Shown here piece after piece: positions 1 through 5,514 of a stretch of 6,314 bases of DNA. The translations under genes were made by a program, and so were the position numbers. The DNA is from Deltaproteobacteria bacterium (lineage in GTDB: Bacteria; Desulfobacterota; Desulfobacteria; Desulfobacterales; JAABPS01): assembly GCA_019309685.1 (NCBI GenBank), contig JAFDFT010000145.1:1-6314 (forward strand), in the 5' to 3' direction. The number at the start of each line of letters is the position of its first letter. Position 1 is the stretch's first letter. The notes beneath the pieces are model-generated. The model did no database searches, was not told the DNA's origin, and saw only the letters and a program-made list of their open reading frames with translations.

Positions 1-59
1 ATGGATCAAACGCGGTACAGGCTGTCAGGATATTTGATAATCTTCTTGGCGTATCGTAG
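1..59 (+). CDS. possible C-terminal tail of an upstream gene (partial)
   Basis: Reading frame 3 is open from the left edge to a TAG at 57-59 and ends in ...VRIFDNLLGVS, a plausible amphipathic C-terminus. It is followed 9 bases later by a perfect 7-bp hairpin (69-87), as a gene end often is. Only 18 codons are visible, no family is recognisable, and the frame could be open by chance. Frame 1 also starts with an ATG at base 1, but it gives only 25 codons. Confidence 0.25.
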   Translation, partial: GSNAVQAVRIFDNLLGVS

Positions 60-68
60 GCTTGGATC

Positions 69-87
69 ATTTGCCTGAGCGGCAAAT
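69..87. terminator. short perfect hairpin, possible weak terminator
   Basis: ATTTGCC (69-75) and GGCAAAT (81-87) form a perfect 7-bp stem with a 5-base TGAGC loop, just after the candidate stop codon at 57-59. No T-tract follows on either strand, so it is not a standard intrinsic terminator. It could instead belong to the repeat-rich block that starts at about 87; TGAGCG recurs at 76-81 and 99-104. Confidence 0.3.
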
Positions 88-381
88 TAAACCTCAAATG
101 AGCGTAAATAAAATGAAAAACTTTTACTAATTACATAGGGATTAAGGGTATAGCTTGGTTTATTCCTATTTTTATATATCTTCTATAGATGAGGTATAAA
201 TATTATTTATATTTCATTTTATTTACCCTCCGGGAAAAGCCGATGATACCCCATCTTCTGCGTTATCAAGGATTCGCAGTAGATTATTACGGCTTCACCC
301 TTGATGCCTTGTCGGAGCGAAGCGTAGATCCCGCCGCCGGGGAAGCTGGAGCACCCTCAACTTTCGCTCAATTGAGGTTAA
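87..381. repeat. candidate non-coding repeat element bounded by imperfect inverted repeats
   Basis: The left end, ACCTCAAATGAGCG (91-104, preceded by TTAA), is matched in inverted orientation by CGCTCAATTGAGGT (365-378, followed by TAA), with one mismatch in 14. The interior has an AT-rich left half (105-228) and a GC-richer right half (229-360) containing several nested inverted repeats. A 65-codon open frame (189-386) runs through it but has no ribosome-binding site and repeat-like, low-information C-terminal content. I read the block as a small non-autonomous mobile or structured repeat placed upstream of the URO-D gene. Both ends are themselves near-palindromic around CTCAA/TTGAG, which weakens the case. 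No target-site duplication is evident and copy number cannot be judged from one window. Confidence 0.4.
232..305. other. nested hairpin, possible structured RNA or DNA
   Basis: The pairings nest in order: GGG (232-234) with CCC (298-300); AAGCCG (237-242) with CGGCTT (290-295); ATCTTCTGCG (253-262) with CGCAGTAGAT (275-284), with one T:T mismatch. The 12-base apical loop contains ATCAAGG (265-271), which is exactly complementary to CCTTGAT (299-305). That allows a pseudoknot, although it competes with the outer GGG/CCC pairs. It matches no riboswitch class I recognise. The fold may be a property of the surrounding repeat rather than a regulator of the URO-D gene. Confidence 0.35.
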
Positions 382-403
382 AATAAATACTAAAAAAGAT
401 GTT

Positions 404-408
404 GGAGG
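404..408 (+). promoter_or_regulatory. ribosome-binding site of the URO-D gene
   Basis: GGAGG lies just before a tandem ATGATG. Spacing favours the second ATG at 413 over the first at 410. Confidence 0.7.
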
Positions 409-412
409 CATG

Positions 413-1579
413 ATGGATAAAATTGAAAGAGTTAAACTTGCGCTTGAGCACAAAGAGCCGGACCGGGTTCCTACGATTTCATGTATGGATGTTCAAAACT
501 ATGTTTATGAGGCACTGGGAAAACCGGTTCCAAAGGACGTAACCAAATATTTTAAAAACCCGCTTGTTGCCAAGATCGTCGATGTCGCTGCTCCGCTTAT
601 AAATAAGCTCGGCGGCATTGAAAAGGATGTTATGAGATTTTGTATAAAAAAAGTGGAAGCGGATGTAATGATGGGGTTTGATGCCACATGGAATGTGTAT
701 GCTGAAATATTTAGATTCAAGGATGCAACGCATTTTTATGACATATGGGGACGGTACTACAAGGCTGTATACGACAGAGATGATAATTTATTGACCCCCG
801 GTTATATTGGCGGCATGTTTGAAACACCTGATGACTGGAGGCGATGGAATAAAAAAGAGTGGCAGGAACATCCGGAAAAGATGTATAATTTTAATATTAC
901 GATCAATGAATTTTTCGGTAAGGATATCTATATTTTCGGCTCCCATCTGTATGGGCTTTTTGAGCAGATCTGGCAGCCTTTCGGGTTTAGAAAATTCATG
1001 CAGTTCGTCCGAAAAGAAAAAGGTTTTCTTGAAGAAATAATTGAATATAATAAAAACTGGTATTTAAAATGTGTTGACGCCTCTGCGGACGCGGGTTTTC
1101 CGGCAATCATCTATTCAGACGATATGGCCTTTAAAAACGGCCCCATGCTTAATCCGAAAATGATGGATCAGCTGCTGGGCGCTGCGTTCAGGGAAATAAC
1201 GGACCATGCACACAAAAAGGGAGTAAAGATTATCATCCACACAGACGGGAATACCAAACCCCTTTTGGAATATTTCATCAAATGGGGATTTGACGGGCAT
1301 CACTCCATAGAGCCCAATGCCGATGATGTGGACCTGGGGGAATACAAAGAAATCGCTGGAGACCGGCTATCGCTTCTGGGTCATCTCGATATTACGCATG
1401 TGCTGTCATTTGGATCGAAAGAGGAGGTATTTAAACACGTTGAAGAAAGTGTAAAAAAGGCCGCCAAAGGGGGAGGATTGATTCTTGGGCCGTGCAATTC
1501 TCATTACGACATAAAAATCCAGAACCTGAGGTGGATGATTGAAGCCTGTGGGAATATGACCTATCCGATGAATGTGTGA
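413..1579 (+). CDS. URO-D/MtaA-like family protein (uroporphyrinogen decarboxylase superfamily)
   Basis: The 388-residue protein is a TIM-barrel member of the uroporphyrinogen decarboxylase superfamily. The N-terminus (DKIERVKLALEHKEPDRVP) is the signature of the divergent methyltransferase-like branch (MtaA/MtbA/CmuA type) rather than of HemE. In that branch a zinc site with an HxC motif and a later Cys activates thiols for methyl transfer from corrinoid proteins. Here the motif reads HTDGN at about residues 276-280, so Asp stands where Cys is usual. The later Cys survives in GPCNS at about residue 361. Substrate is unknown, and no corrinoid protein or reductive activator is visible nearby. 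The protein looks cytosolic, with no signal peptide or membrane segment. I prefer the second ATG (413): the Shine-Dalgarno GGAGG at 404-408 is 4 bases from it but only 1 base from the ATG at 410. Family assignment is firm; the reaction is not. Confidence 0.9.
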   Translation: MDKIERVKLALEHKEPDRVPTISCMDVQNYVYEALGKPVPKDVTKYFKNPLVAKIVDVAAPLINKLGGIEKDVMRFCIKKVEADVMMGFDATWNVYAEIFRFKDATHFYDIWGRYYKAVYDRDDNLLTPGYIGGMFETPDDWRRWNKKEWQEHPEKMYNFNITINEFFGKDIYIFGSHLYGLFEQIWQPFGFRKFMQFVRKEKGFLEEIIEYNKNWYLKCVDASADAGFPAIIYSDDMAFKNGPMLNPKMMDQLLGAAFREITDHAHKKGVKIIIHTDGNTKPLLEYFIKWGFDGHHSIEPNADDVDLGEYKEIAGDRLSLLGHLDITHVLSFGSKEEVFKHVEESVKKAAKGGGLILGPCNSHYDIKIQNLRWMIEACGNMTYPMNV

Positions 1580-1598
1580 AATAAAAACAGGGTACGAG

Positions 1599-1755
1599 GG
1601 GGACGTTGTTTCCTGCGTTAACTTGCCAGACAATCAAAAACGGCTAGATATGGTTAAAAAGGTTATGGTTCATGAAAAAGATAATCATAGACATCCACCT
1701 TCGGACAGAGCTATTTGTACCTAGCCTTTTAGTTAACTCAGGAAACAACGTCCCC
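1599..1755. mobile_element. MITE- or REP-like palindromic element between convergent genes
   Basis: The ends are 25-bp inverted repeats matching at 24 positions. The left end (1599-1623) reads GGGGACGTTGTTTCCTG, one variable base (C), then GTTAACT. The right end (1731-1755) is its reverse complement with A at the variable base. Similarity extends outward with a 2-base indel (GAGG at 1596, CCTC at 1757-1760). Inside, AAAAACGGCTAG (1636-1647) faces CTAGCCTTTT (1721-1730), so the unit can fold into a long interrupted hairpin. There is no transposase, and no clear target-site duplication flanks it. Such units are usually non-autonomous derivatives of insertion sequences or REP elements moved by a Y1-type (RAYT) transposase; which applies is unknown. 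It fills the gap between two converging genes and could act as a bidirectional terminator. Confidence 0.75.
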
Positions 1756-1774
1756 GCCTCCATTGTTGATAAAT

Positions 1775-2800
1775 TTACAGCAACATGGTTTCATGTAAAA
1801 ACTCACCTCTTGCCTGATCTTTGATGCCATCTATTTCAACCATCAGATCGTAATCAGCAAGGCTTCGAAAGTAATATGTGTCTGAATCCGTTATTTTTGG
1901 GAGTTTCGTCGATTCAATTATTTTAATCGTACTAATGTCAAGTTTGAATTTTATGCCATTTTCATTGGCGTTTAAAACCATCTTTCTGGGAACTTCCTGC
2001 TGAAACTGATCATCTCTTATCATTTCCGGCAATTCCGCAGTCATTAAATCTGTAGATAACAGGATTTCATTGTTGTCAGCAATCAACAGCGGAGAGATGA
2101 CCGGCGCTGATTTGTCCTTTGGCAATACCCAGCTATAGACAATAGTGTACTTTTCATGGTTGACTCTTCCCCAGTACCACCCCCAGATTATCTTGTTCAT
2201 GGAGAAGTTGCCCCAGTTGTGGTCATGGTAACCTGTGCCCTTGAGTTTGCTGGATTCGCCTTTAATCTCCATTTCACCCTCAACGATGGCCCCAGGGACA
2301 GGGATAACCCAACCGGCGACCAAACCCGATTTAGACTGGTTAAAATTAAAACCGGTTCCAAGCTTCCAGGGAGGGACGGAATTCTTAAAGGTCAAATGCG
2401 CTTTAACATTATTGATATTTATATATAACTCATAGTTTTCGCCATTATCCTTGACCCAGTTATCTCCCATAACGACATTACAATAATCCGGGTGGCCATA
2501 ACACTGGTCGATTTTGTACGCTCCTATCCTGTCAATCCGGGTCCCGTCTGGTTTATATACGGTAACCTGAACTGAAGGAATAGGCGGCTTGATAAATGCG
2601 TTCCTGTAATGAAAGACAGCGACCATATAATATCCATTGTCAAAAGCGGCATCAAAATACCACCACTCATAGTATTCCTCAGCATTGTGAAATATGTGGG
2701 AACCGTCATCTCTTCTTTGATAATTCTTGGGATTACGTTCAGCGCCCCTAACACCGTTCCAGTATCCCAAATAATCTCTATGTTCATATTTTTTCATCAT
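1775..2800 (-). CDS. CrtC/AttH-like lipocalin-fold protein (carotenoid 1,2-hydratase-like)
   Basis: The roughly 341-residue protein resembles the CrtC/AttH family, a double lipocalin-like beta-barrel fold that includes carotenoid 1,2-hydratases (hydroxyneurosporene synthase), which add water to terminal isoprenoid double bonds. Hallmarks, numbered from the GTG at 2803, are EWWYFDA at 46-52 near the N-terminus, a Trp/Gly-rich middle (PPWKLGTGF at 144-152), the signature GYHDHNWGN at 191-199 and WGWYWGRV at 207-214. His193, Asp194, His195 and Trp197 would lie in the active region by analogy with CrtC. No signal peptide is seen, so it is probably cytosolic or membrane-associated. The start is a GTG-ATG-ATG run (2803, 2800, 2797) with no good ribosome-binding site of its own; I chose the ATG at 2800. 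It diverges from the TetR gene and ends 15-20 bases from the mobile element. The family also holds isomerases and cyclases of unrelated natural products, so the exact reaction is open. Confidence 0.85.
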   Translation of the reverse strand: MMKKYEHRDYLGYWNGVRGAERNPKNYQRRDDGSHIFHNAEEYYEWWYFDAAFDNGYYMVAVFHYRNAFIKPPIPSVQVTVYKPDGTRIDRIGAYKIDQCYGHPDYCNVVMGDNWVKDNGENYELYININNVKAHLTFKNSVPPWKLGTGFNFNQSKSGLVAGWVIPVPGAIVEGEMEIKGESSKLKGTGYHDHNWGNFSMNKIIWGWYWGRVNHEKYTIVYSWVLPKDKSAPVISPLLIADNNEILLSTDLMTAELPEMIRDDQFQQEVPRKMVLNANENGIKFKLDISTIKIIESTKLPKITDSDTYYFRSLADYDLMVEIDGIKDQARGEFLHETMLL

Positions 2801-2855
2801 CACACCATTTTTCGAATCTCTTAATTTGCTTCAGTGATAAGTTTATCAGATTCAT
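2784..2855 (-). CDS. short leader ORF overlapping the CrtC-like gene start
   Basis: A 23-codon frame (MNLINLSLKQ..., ending DDEKI) starts at an ATG at 2853-2855 and stops with TGA at 2784-2786. It is preceded on the minus strand by AAAGGAGAG with a 4-base gap, by far the best Shine-Dalgarno in this region. The frame is shifted relative to the CrtC-like gene and overlaps its ATG (2800) by 17 bases. Ribosomes ending here could restart on the downstream ATGATG, that is, translational coupling. The alternative is that this was once the true N-terminus and a frameshift separated it. No homology is recognised. Confidence 0.4.
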   Translation of the reverse strand: MNLINLSLKQIKRFEKWCDDEKI

Positions 2856-3043
2856 ATTACTCTCCTTTAAAAAAGACTGCTGATTTAACATTTTTTTAAA
2901 AAAAAGTTGCTCTTCACCATCCTGCTGAAAAGCTGCTTCATAAAATCAAAACCTATGATGGTAAAAAAAGTCTATTTTTTTAATACATTTTTTGTAATAT
3001 CAGATGTATGATTTATATTTGATTCAACCCATTCCTTTTGTAC

Positions 3044-3073
3044 TTGACAATTCCAGCAAATAAAAAATATACT
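3044..3073 (+). promoter_or_regulatory. sigma70-type promoter of the TetR operon
   Basis: A perfect -35 TTGACA (3044-3049) and a near-consensus -10 TATACT (3068-3073) are separated by 18 bases. Transcription would start at about 3080, immediately before the operator palindrome. This leaves a leader of about 80-110 bases before the TetR start codon. No second strong promoter is visible before the oxidoreductase gene, so this one probably drives all three rightward genes. Confidence 0.7.
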
Positions 3074-3097
3074 ATAGTTGATTGACTTGTCAGTCAA
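3069..3097 (-). promoter_or_regulatory. possible leftward promoter for the CrtC-like gene
   Basis: Read on the minus strand, TTGACT (3097-3092) and TAGTAT (3074-3069) are spaced by 17 bases. The -10 overlaps the -10 of the rightward promoter and the -35 lies inside the operator palindrome. If real, the leftward transcript starts at about 3062 and carries a leader of about 200 bases before the short leader ORF. The -10 matches consensus at four of six positions only. Confidence 0.35.
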
Positions 3098-3098
3098 T
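3081..3098. promoter_or_regulatory. palindromic operator for a TetR-family repressor
   Basis: ATTGACTTGTCAGTCAAT has two 7-base arms (ATTGACT and AGTCAAT) around a 4-base centre. An overlapping shorter palindrome, TGAC-TT-GTCA (3083-3092), gives two overlapping half-site arrangements, as in TetR operators bound by two dimers. It sits on the predicted transcription start of the adjacent TetR gene, the classic place for autorepression. Confidence 0.7.
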
Positions 3099-3190
3099 AC
3101 TAAATTATCTGTAATTACCCCCATTCCTGATTTTAATCCGTAATTATTAGTATTTAATAAGTGAAGAGTTCTAGACAAACTTCCCAAAAA

Positions 3191-3805
3191 ATGAACCCTA
3201 AAATAACAAAAAGAGATATAATTATCAATGCTGCTATCAGAACATTTTCCAGAAAAGGATATTATAACAGTCGAATATCTGATATTGCTGAAGATGCTAA
3301 GATTTCTCACGGTCTGGTTTATCACTATTTCTCGAGCAAAGAGCAGATTCTGATTACCATTTTCAGAGATTCTTTTGAAGAGGTCTTAGAAGAAATGTCC
3401 CGAATAGACAAAAAAAAAGGAACCGCTCTGGATAAACTTAAAGCAGTGATTACCTATACATTCAAAGTTGTTGAACACAACCGCGATTTATATAAAGTGC
3501 GGATAATGGATGTGCCTTGCATACAGAAATTTTATGAGCCGGAAAATCAGCTTTTGTATAATCGTTATTTTGCCAGGCTGGCTGATTTCATTAAAGAAGG
3601 ACAGCAAAAGGGGTTGATTATAAAAAAAGGAGCGCCGCTTTTAATATCCCATATTTTTCATGGGTCGGTTGATGCTGTAATACGGCAATTTGCATATAAC
3701 AAGGAATTTATATATGAAAACATGTCACTTGATCTCATCATAAGTCAGACGATTGATTTGGTATTCAGCGGTTTTATTTTAGACACAGATTTTCATGGTA
3801 ATTAA
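3191..3805 (+). CDS. TetR/AcrR-family transcriptional regulator, FadR-like
   Basis: The 204-residue protein has an N-terminal TetR helix-turn-helix at residues 9-54 (IIINAAIRTF, then ISDIAEDAKI, then the recognition helix around SHGLVYHYFSSKEQIL). The alpha-helical ligand domain, with LADFIKEGQQKGLI and ISHIFHGSVDAVIRQF, recalls FadR-type TetR proteins that sense acyl-CoA. That fits the acyl-CoA synthetase two genes downstream, but ligand identity is inferred. Neither candidate start has a good ribosome-binding site. I chose ATG 3191, which gives a normal short lead before helix 1. GTG 3161, directly after an in-frame TAA, would add ten residues, several of them basic. Nine consecutive A bases (3410-3418) encode three lysines and could be prone to slippage. 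The protein most likely represses its own promoter through the palindrome at 3081-3098. Confidence 0.9.
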   Translation: MNPKITKRDIIINAAIRTFSRKGYYNSRISDIAEDAKISHGLVYHYFSSKEQILITIFRDSFEEVLEEMSRIDKKKGTALDKLKAVITYTFKVVEHNRDLYKVRIMDVPCIQKFYEPENQLLYNRYFARLADFIKEGQQKGLIIKKGAPLLISHIFHGSVDAVIRQFAYNKEFIYENMSLDLIISQTIDLVFSGFILDTDFHGN

Positions 3806-3855
3806 CCAGCCATAAAATTAATCAATTTGAAAATCACCTGAAAGGAATAAATAAA

Positions 3856-5385
3856 ATGTCGGGCAATAACAAATATGATGCTATTGTTGTGGGGGCCGGT
3901 GTGGGCGGATTATCTGTCGGTTCCCTATTGGCCAAAGAAGGGTTGCAGGTCCTGATACTGGAGCAGGCCGATCGTGTTGGGGGACGGGCTCTATCGATCA
4001 AAGGCAGCGAAATATCCGAAAATGGCCTGGAATGGTACAAGACGCTTTTAGCAAGTCAATATTCCTATCTTGCTGGATCGGAGCCTGAAATTAAAACCAT
4101 GATTAAGAAACGCATGTTGGCCGGTTACACCCTGGACATCGGTTATCACGCCATCAGTGCCAATGGTGCCGGTTATATGTATGATTTCGAAGTGCTGATT
4201 GGGGGAATTGGAGATTTAAAAAAACACGGTGGCCATTGGGGATCTCATTATAAAGGGAATATTTATCAAGATATCGCTGGCAATTATATCGATCCCGAGC
4301 TGTATCGTATCTCAAGGGAAGAAGGAATTCCCTACCTGGATTTCTATACTGACTGCGGCATGATGACGGATGAGCAGATCGATAAACTGGAAAAAGTTTC
4401 TTTGCAGGAATGGGCAGAGAAAAAAGGTATTGTCAAAAATGATATCATATACAATCATTTGCATGCTGTAAGCACCCTGTTTTCTACCATTAACAATCCA
4501 GAAGACATCTCTGTTGGGGATATTTTCCACTATTTCAAAAATGCTTTTGGTCCCAAGGCTCAAACTGGTTTGCTGAAATATACTGGCGGTTTTATTGAGG
4601 GAGGTGTTATGGAATGGTCCAAAGCCGTCGCTGCCAGGTTTGCATCGTTTGGCGGAACCTTGAAAACCAATACGCGGGTGAACAGGATTACAACCCGGGA
4701 TGGTAAGGTTACCGGCGTTATGGTCGACGGAAAAAACGGCGGACAGGAGCAGTTTGAGAGTGAAATTGTGATCAGCAATATCCCGGCTCAGCAGACCTTC
4801 AAAGTTATTGACAAGTCTCATTTTCCAGAGCAATGGGCTTCTGCAACCGAAAAAATGTACGGTTACGGCAGCTATGCGCCGTATATGGGGTTGAACAAGC
4901 TGGTCATGCCTGAAAAGGAATCCAGACTCGGCCTGAAAAACACCTGCGTTCTGCCGAAGGAAGAGGGATTCGACTACGACGTCTATATTTGCTGGAATAT
5001 CCAGTCTGTCCTTGATCAGTCTGTAGCTCCCGAAGGCAAGTATCTTTATACCGCATATCTTCCGATGACGGAAAAAGAGTCCTTGAACAAGGAAATGGTA
5101 AATAAGCTGGTAAATCGGTTACCGGACTTCATGGAAGAAATATACCCGGGTTTTAAAGAGAGTATCGACTGGAAACTGGATATTGTCTGCTGGAAACTGG
5201 AAGGTATCGCCAAAAGTGTTTCGCAGCCGGGAACCCGGAAGATACCAGTCAAATCTGAGTACGTCGACGGTTTATATTTTGCTGGAGATACAGCCAAAGG
5301 ATCCGGCGTCGCAATGGATTGTGCGATTGCGTCCGGGGTTATATGTGCCGGAGAAGTCCTGGGCAAGGATTTTGGTATCCGTTGA
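3856..5385 (+). CDS. FAD-dependent oxidoreductase, CrtI/phytoene desaturase-like
   Basis: The 509-residue protein belongs to the flavin amine oxidase/carotenoid desaturase superfamily. The N-terminus has the dinucleotide-binding fold: GAGVGG at residues 13-18, the ribose-binding acidic residue E36 (LILEQ), then RVGGRA at 40-45. The C-terminus carries the second FAD-contact motif, GLYFAGDTAKGSGVAMD, starting at about residue 472. Length matches CrtI, CrtN and related desaturases or isomerases (about 490-520 residues). These enzymes desaturate, saturate or isomerise long isoprenoid chains at the membrane; the substrate here is unknown. AAAGGA (3841-3846) gives a Shine-Dalgarno 9 bases before the ATG. 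The gene starts 50 bases after the TetR stop with no terminator between, so the two are probably co-transcribed. It ends in tandem TGA TAA. Proteins of this type also act on non-carotenoid lipids, so it should not be named crtI. Confidence 0.88.
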   Translation: MSGNNKYDAIVVGAGVGGLSVGSLLAKEGLQVLILEQADRVGGRALSIKGSEISENGLEWYKTLLASQYSYLAGSEPEIKTMIKKRMLAGYTLDIGYHAISANGAGYMYDFEVLIGGIGDLKKHGGHWGSHYKGNIYQDIAGNYIDPELYRISREEGIPYLDFYTDCGMMTDEQIDKLEKVSLQEWAEKKGIVKNDIIYNHLHAVSTLFSTINNPEDISVGDIFHYFKNAFGPKAQTGLLKYTGGFIEGGVMEWSKAVAARFASFGGTLKTNTRVNRITTRDGKVTGVMVDGKNGGQEQFESEIVISNIPAQQTFKVIDKSHFPEQWASATEKMYGYGSYAPYMGLNKLVMPEKESRLGLKNTCVLPKEEGFDYDVYICWNIQSVLDQSVAPEGKYLYTAYLPMTEKESLNKEMVNKLVNRLPDFMEEIYPGFKESIDWKLDIVCWKLEGIAKSVSQPGTRKIPVKSEYVDGLYFAGDTAKGSGVAMDCAIASGVICAGEVLGKDFGIR

Positions 5386-5514
5386 TAAATCCCGGGTAAA
5401 CATCAACTGGAAAACGGGCGGGTAGTTGTTCCGGAAGACAACTCGGTCTACGTATTCAACCCGGTCACCGTCTAGGATGTGGCGCATTTAAAAAAAAAGA
5501 GGGGGTGAATACTA
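5386..5514 (+). other. intergenic spacer with possible coding relic
   Basis: The 129-base gap contains a weak hairpin (GTTGT at 5425-5429 with ACAAC at 5438-5442). It also has a protein-like stretch in the frame of the preceding gene (5389-5475), NGRVVVPEDNSVYVFNPVTV followed by TAG. That stretch lacks a start codon and is cut off from the oxidoreductase by TGA TAA. It may be a remnant of a deleted gene, or chance. There is no clear terminator, so read-through into the synthetase gene is likely. Confidence 0.35.
5499..5508 (+). promoter_or_regulatory. ribosome-binding site of the acyl-CoA synthetase gene
   Basis: AGAGGGGGTGA, preceded by a 9-base A run (5490-5498), ends 6 bases before the ATG at 5515 and fixes that start. 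Confidence 0.7.

Larger units (their letters stand above)
2801..3190. promoter_or_regulatory. divergent intergenic control region
   Basis: About 390 AT-rich bases lie between the CrtC-like gene and the TetR gene. They contain the leader ORF (2784-2855, -), a strong rightward promoter (3044-3073), the palindromic operator (3081-3098) and a possible leftward promoter overlapping both. The stretch 2860-3040 is rich in A and T runs (for example 2963-2981), and I see no gene or clear terminator in it. Confidence 0.6.

Noticed and set aside
189..386. 65-codon open frame upstream of the URO-D gene
   Set aside because: It has no ribosome-binding site, passes through nested inverted repeats and a candidate repeat end, and shows no recognisable domain. 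A non-coding repeat explains it better.
2156..2824. Several open frames opposite or out of frame to the CrtC-like gene
   Set aside because: They are shadows of a gene with clear family motifs and have no start signals or motifs of their own.
2963..2981. A7...T7 inverted repeat as a terminator
   Set aside because: The stem would be only A:T pairs with a 5-base loop and no GC, so it would be too weak. It is expected by chance in such AT-rich DNA.
2972..3325. 117-codon minus-strand frame across the promoter region and TetR start
   Set aside because: It covers the promoter, the operator and the start of a clear TetR gene, and has no domain or ribosome-binding site.
5474..5476. In-frame TAG read as pyrrolysine
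   Set aside because: The stretch before it has no start codon and is already isolated by TGA TAA, so there is no gene for read-through to extend.
5490..5498. A9 run before the acyl-CoA synthetase ribosome-binding site as a phase-variable switch
   Set aside because: It lies outside the Shine-Dalgarno to ATG spacing and outside any promoter I can identify, so length change would have no obvious effect.
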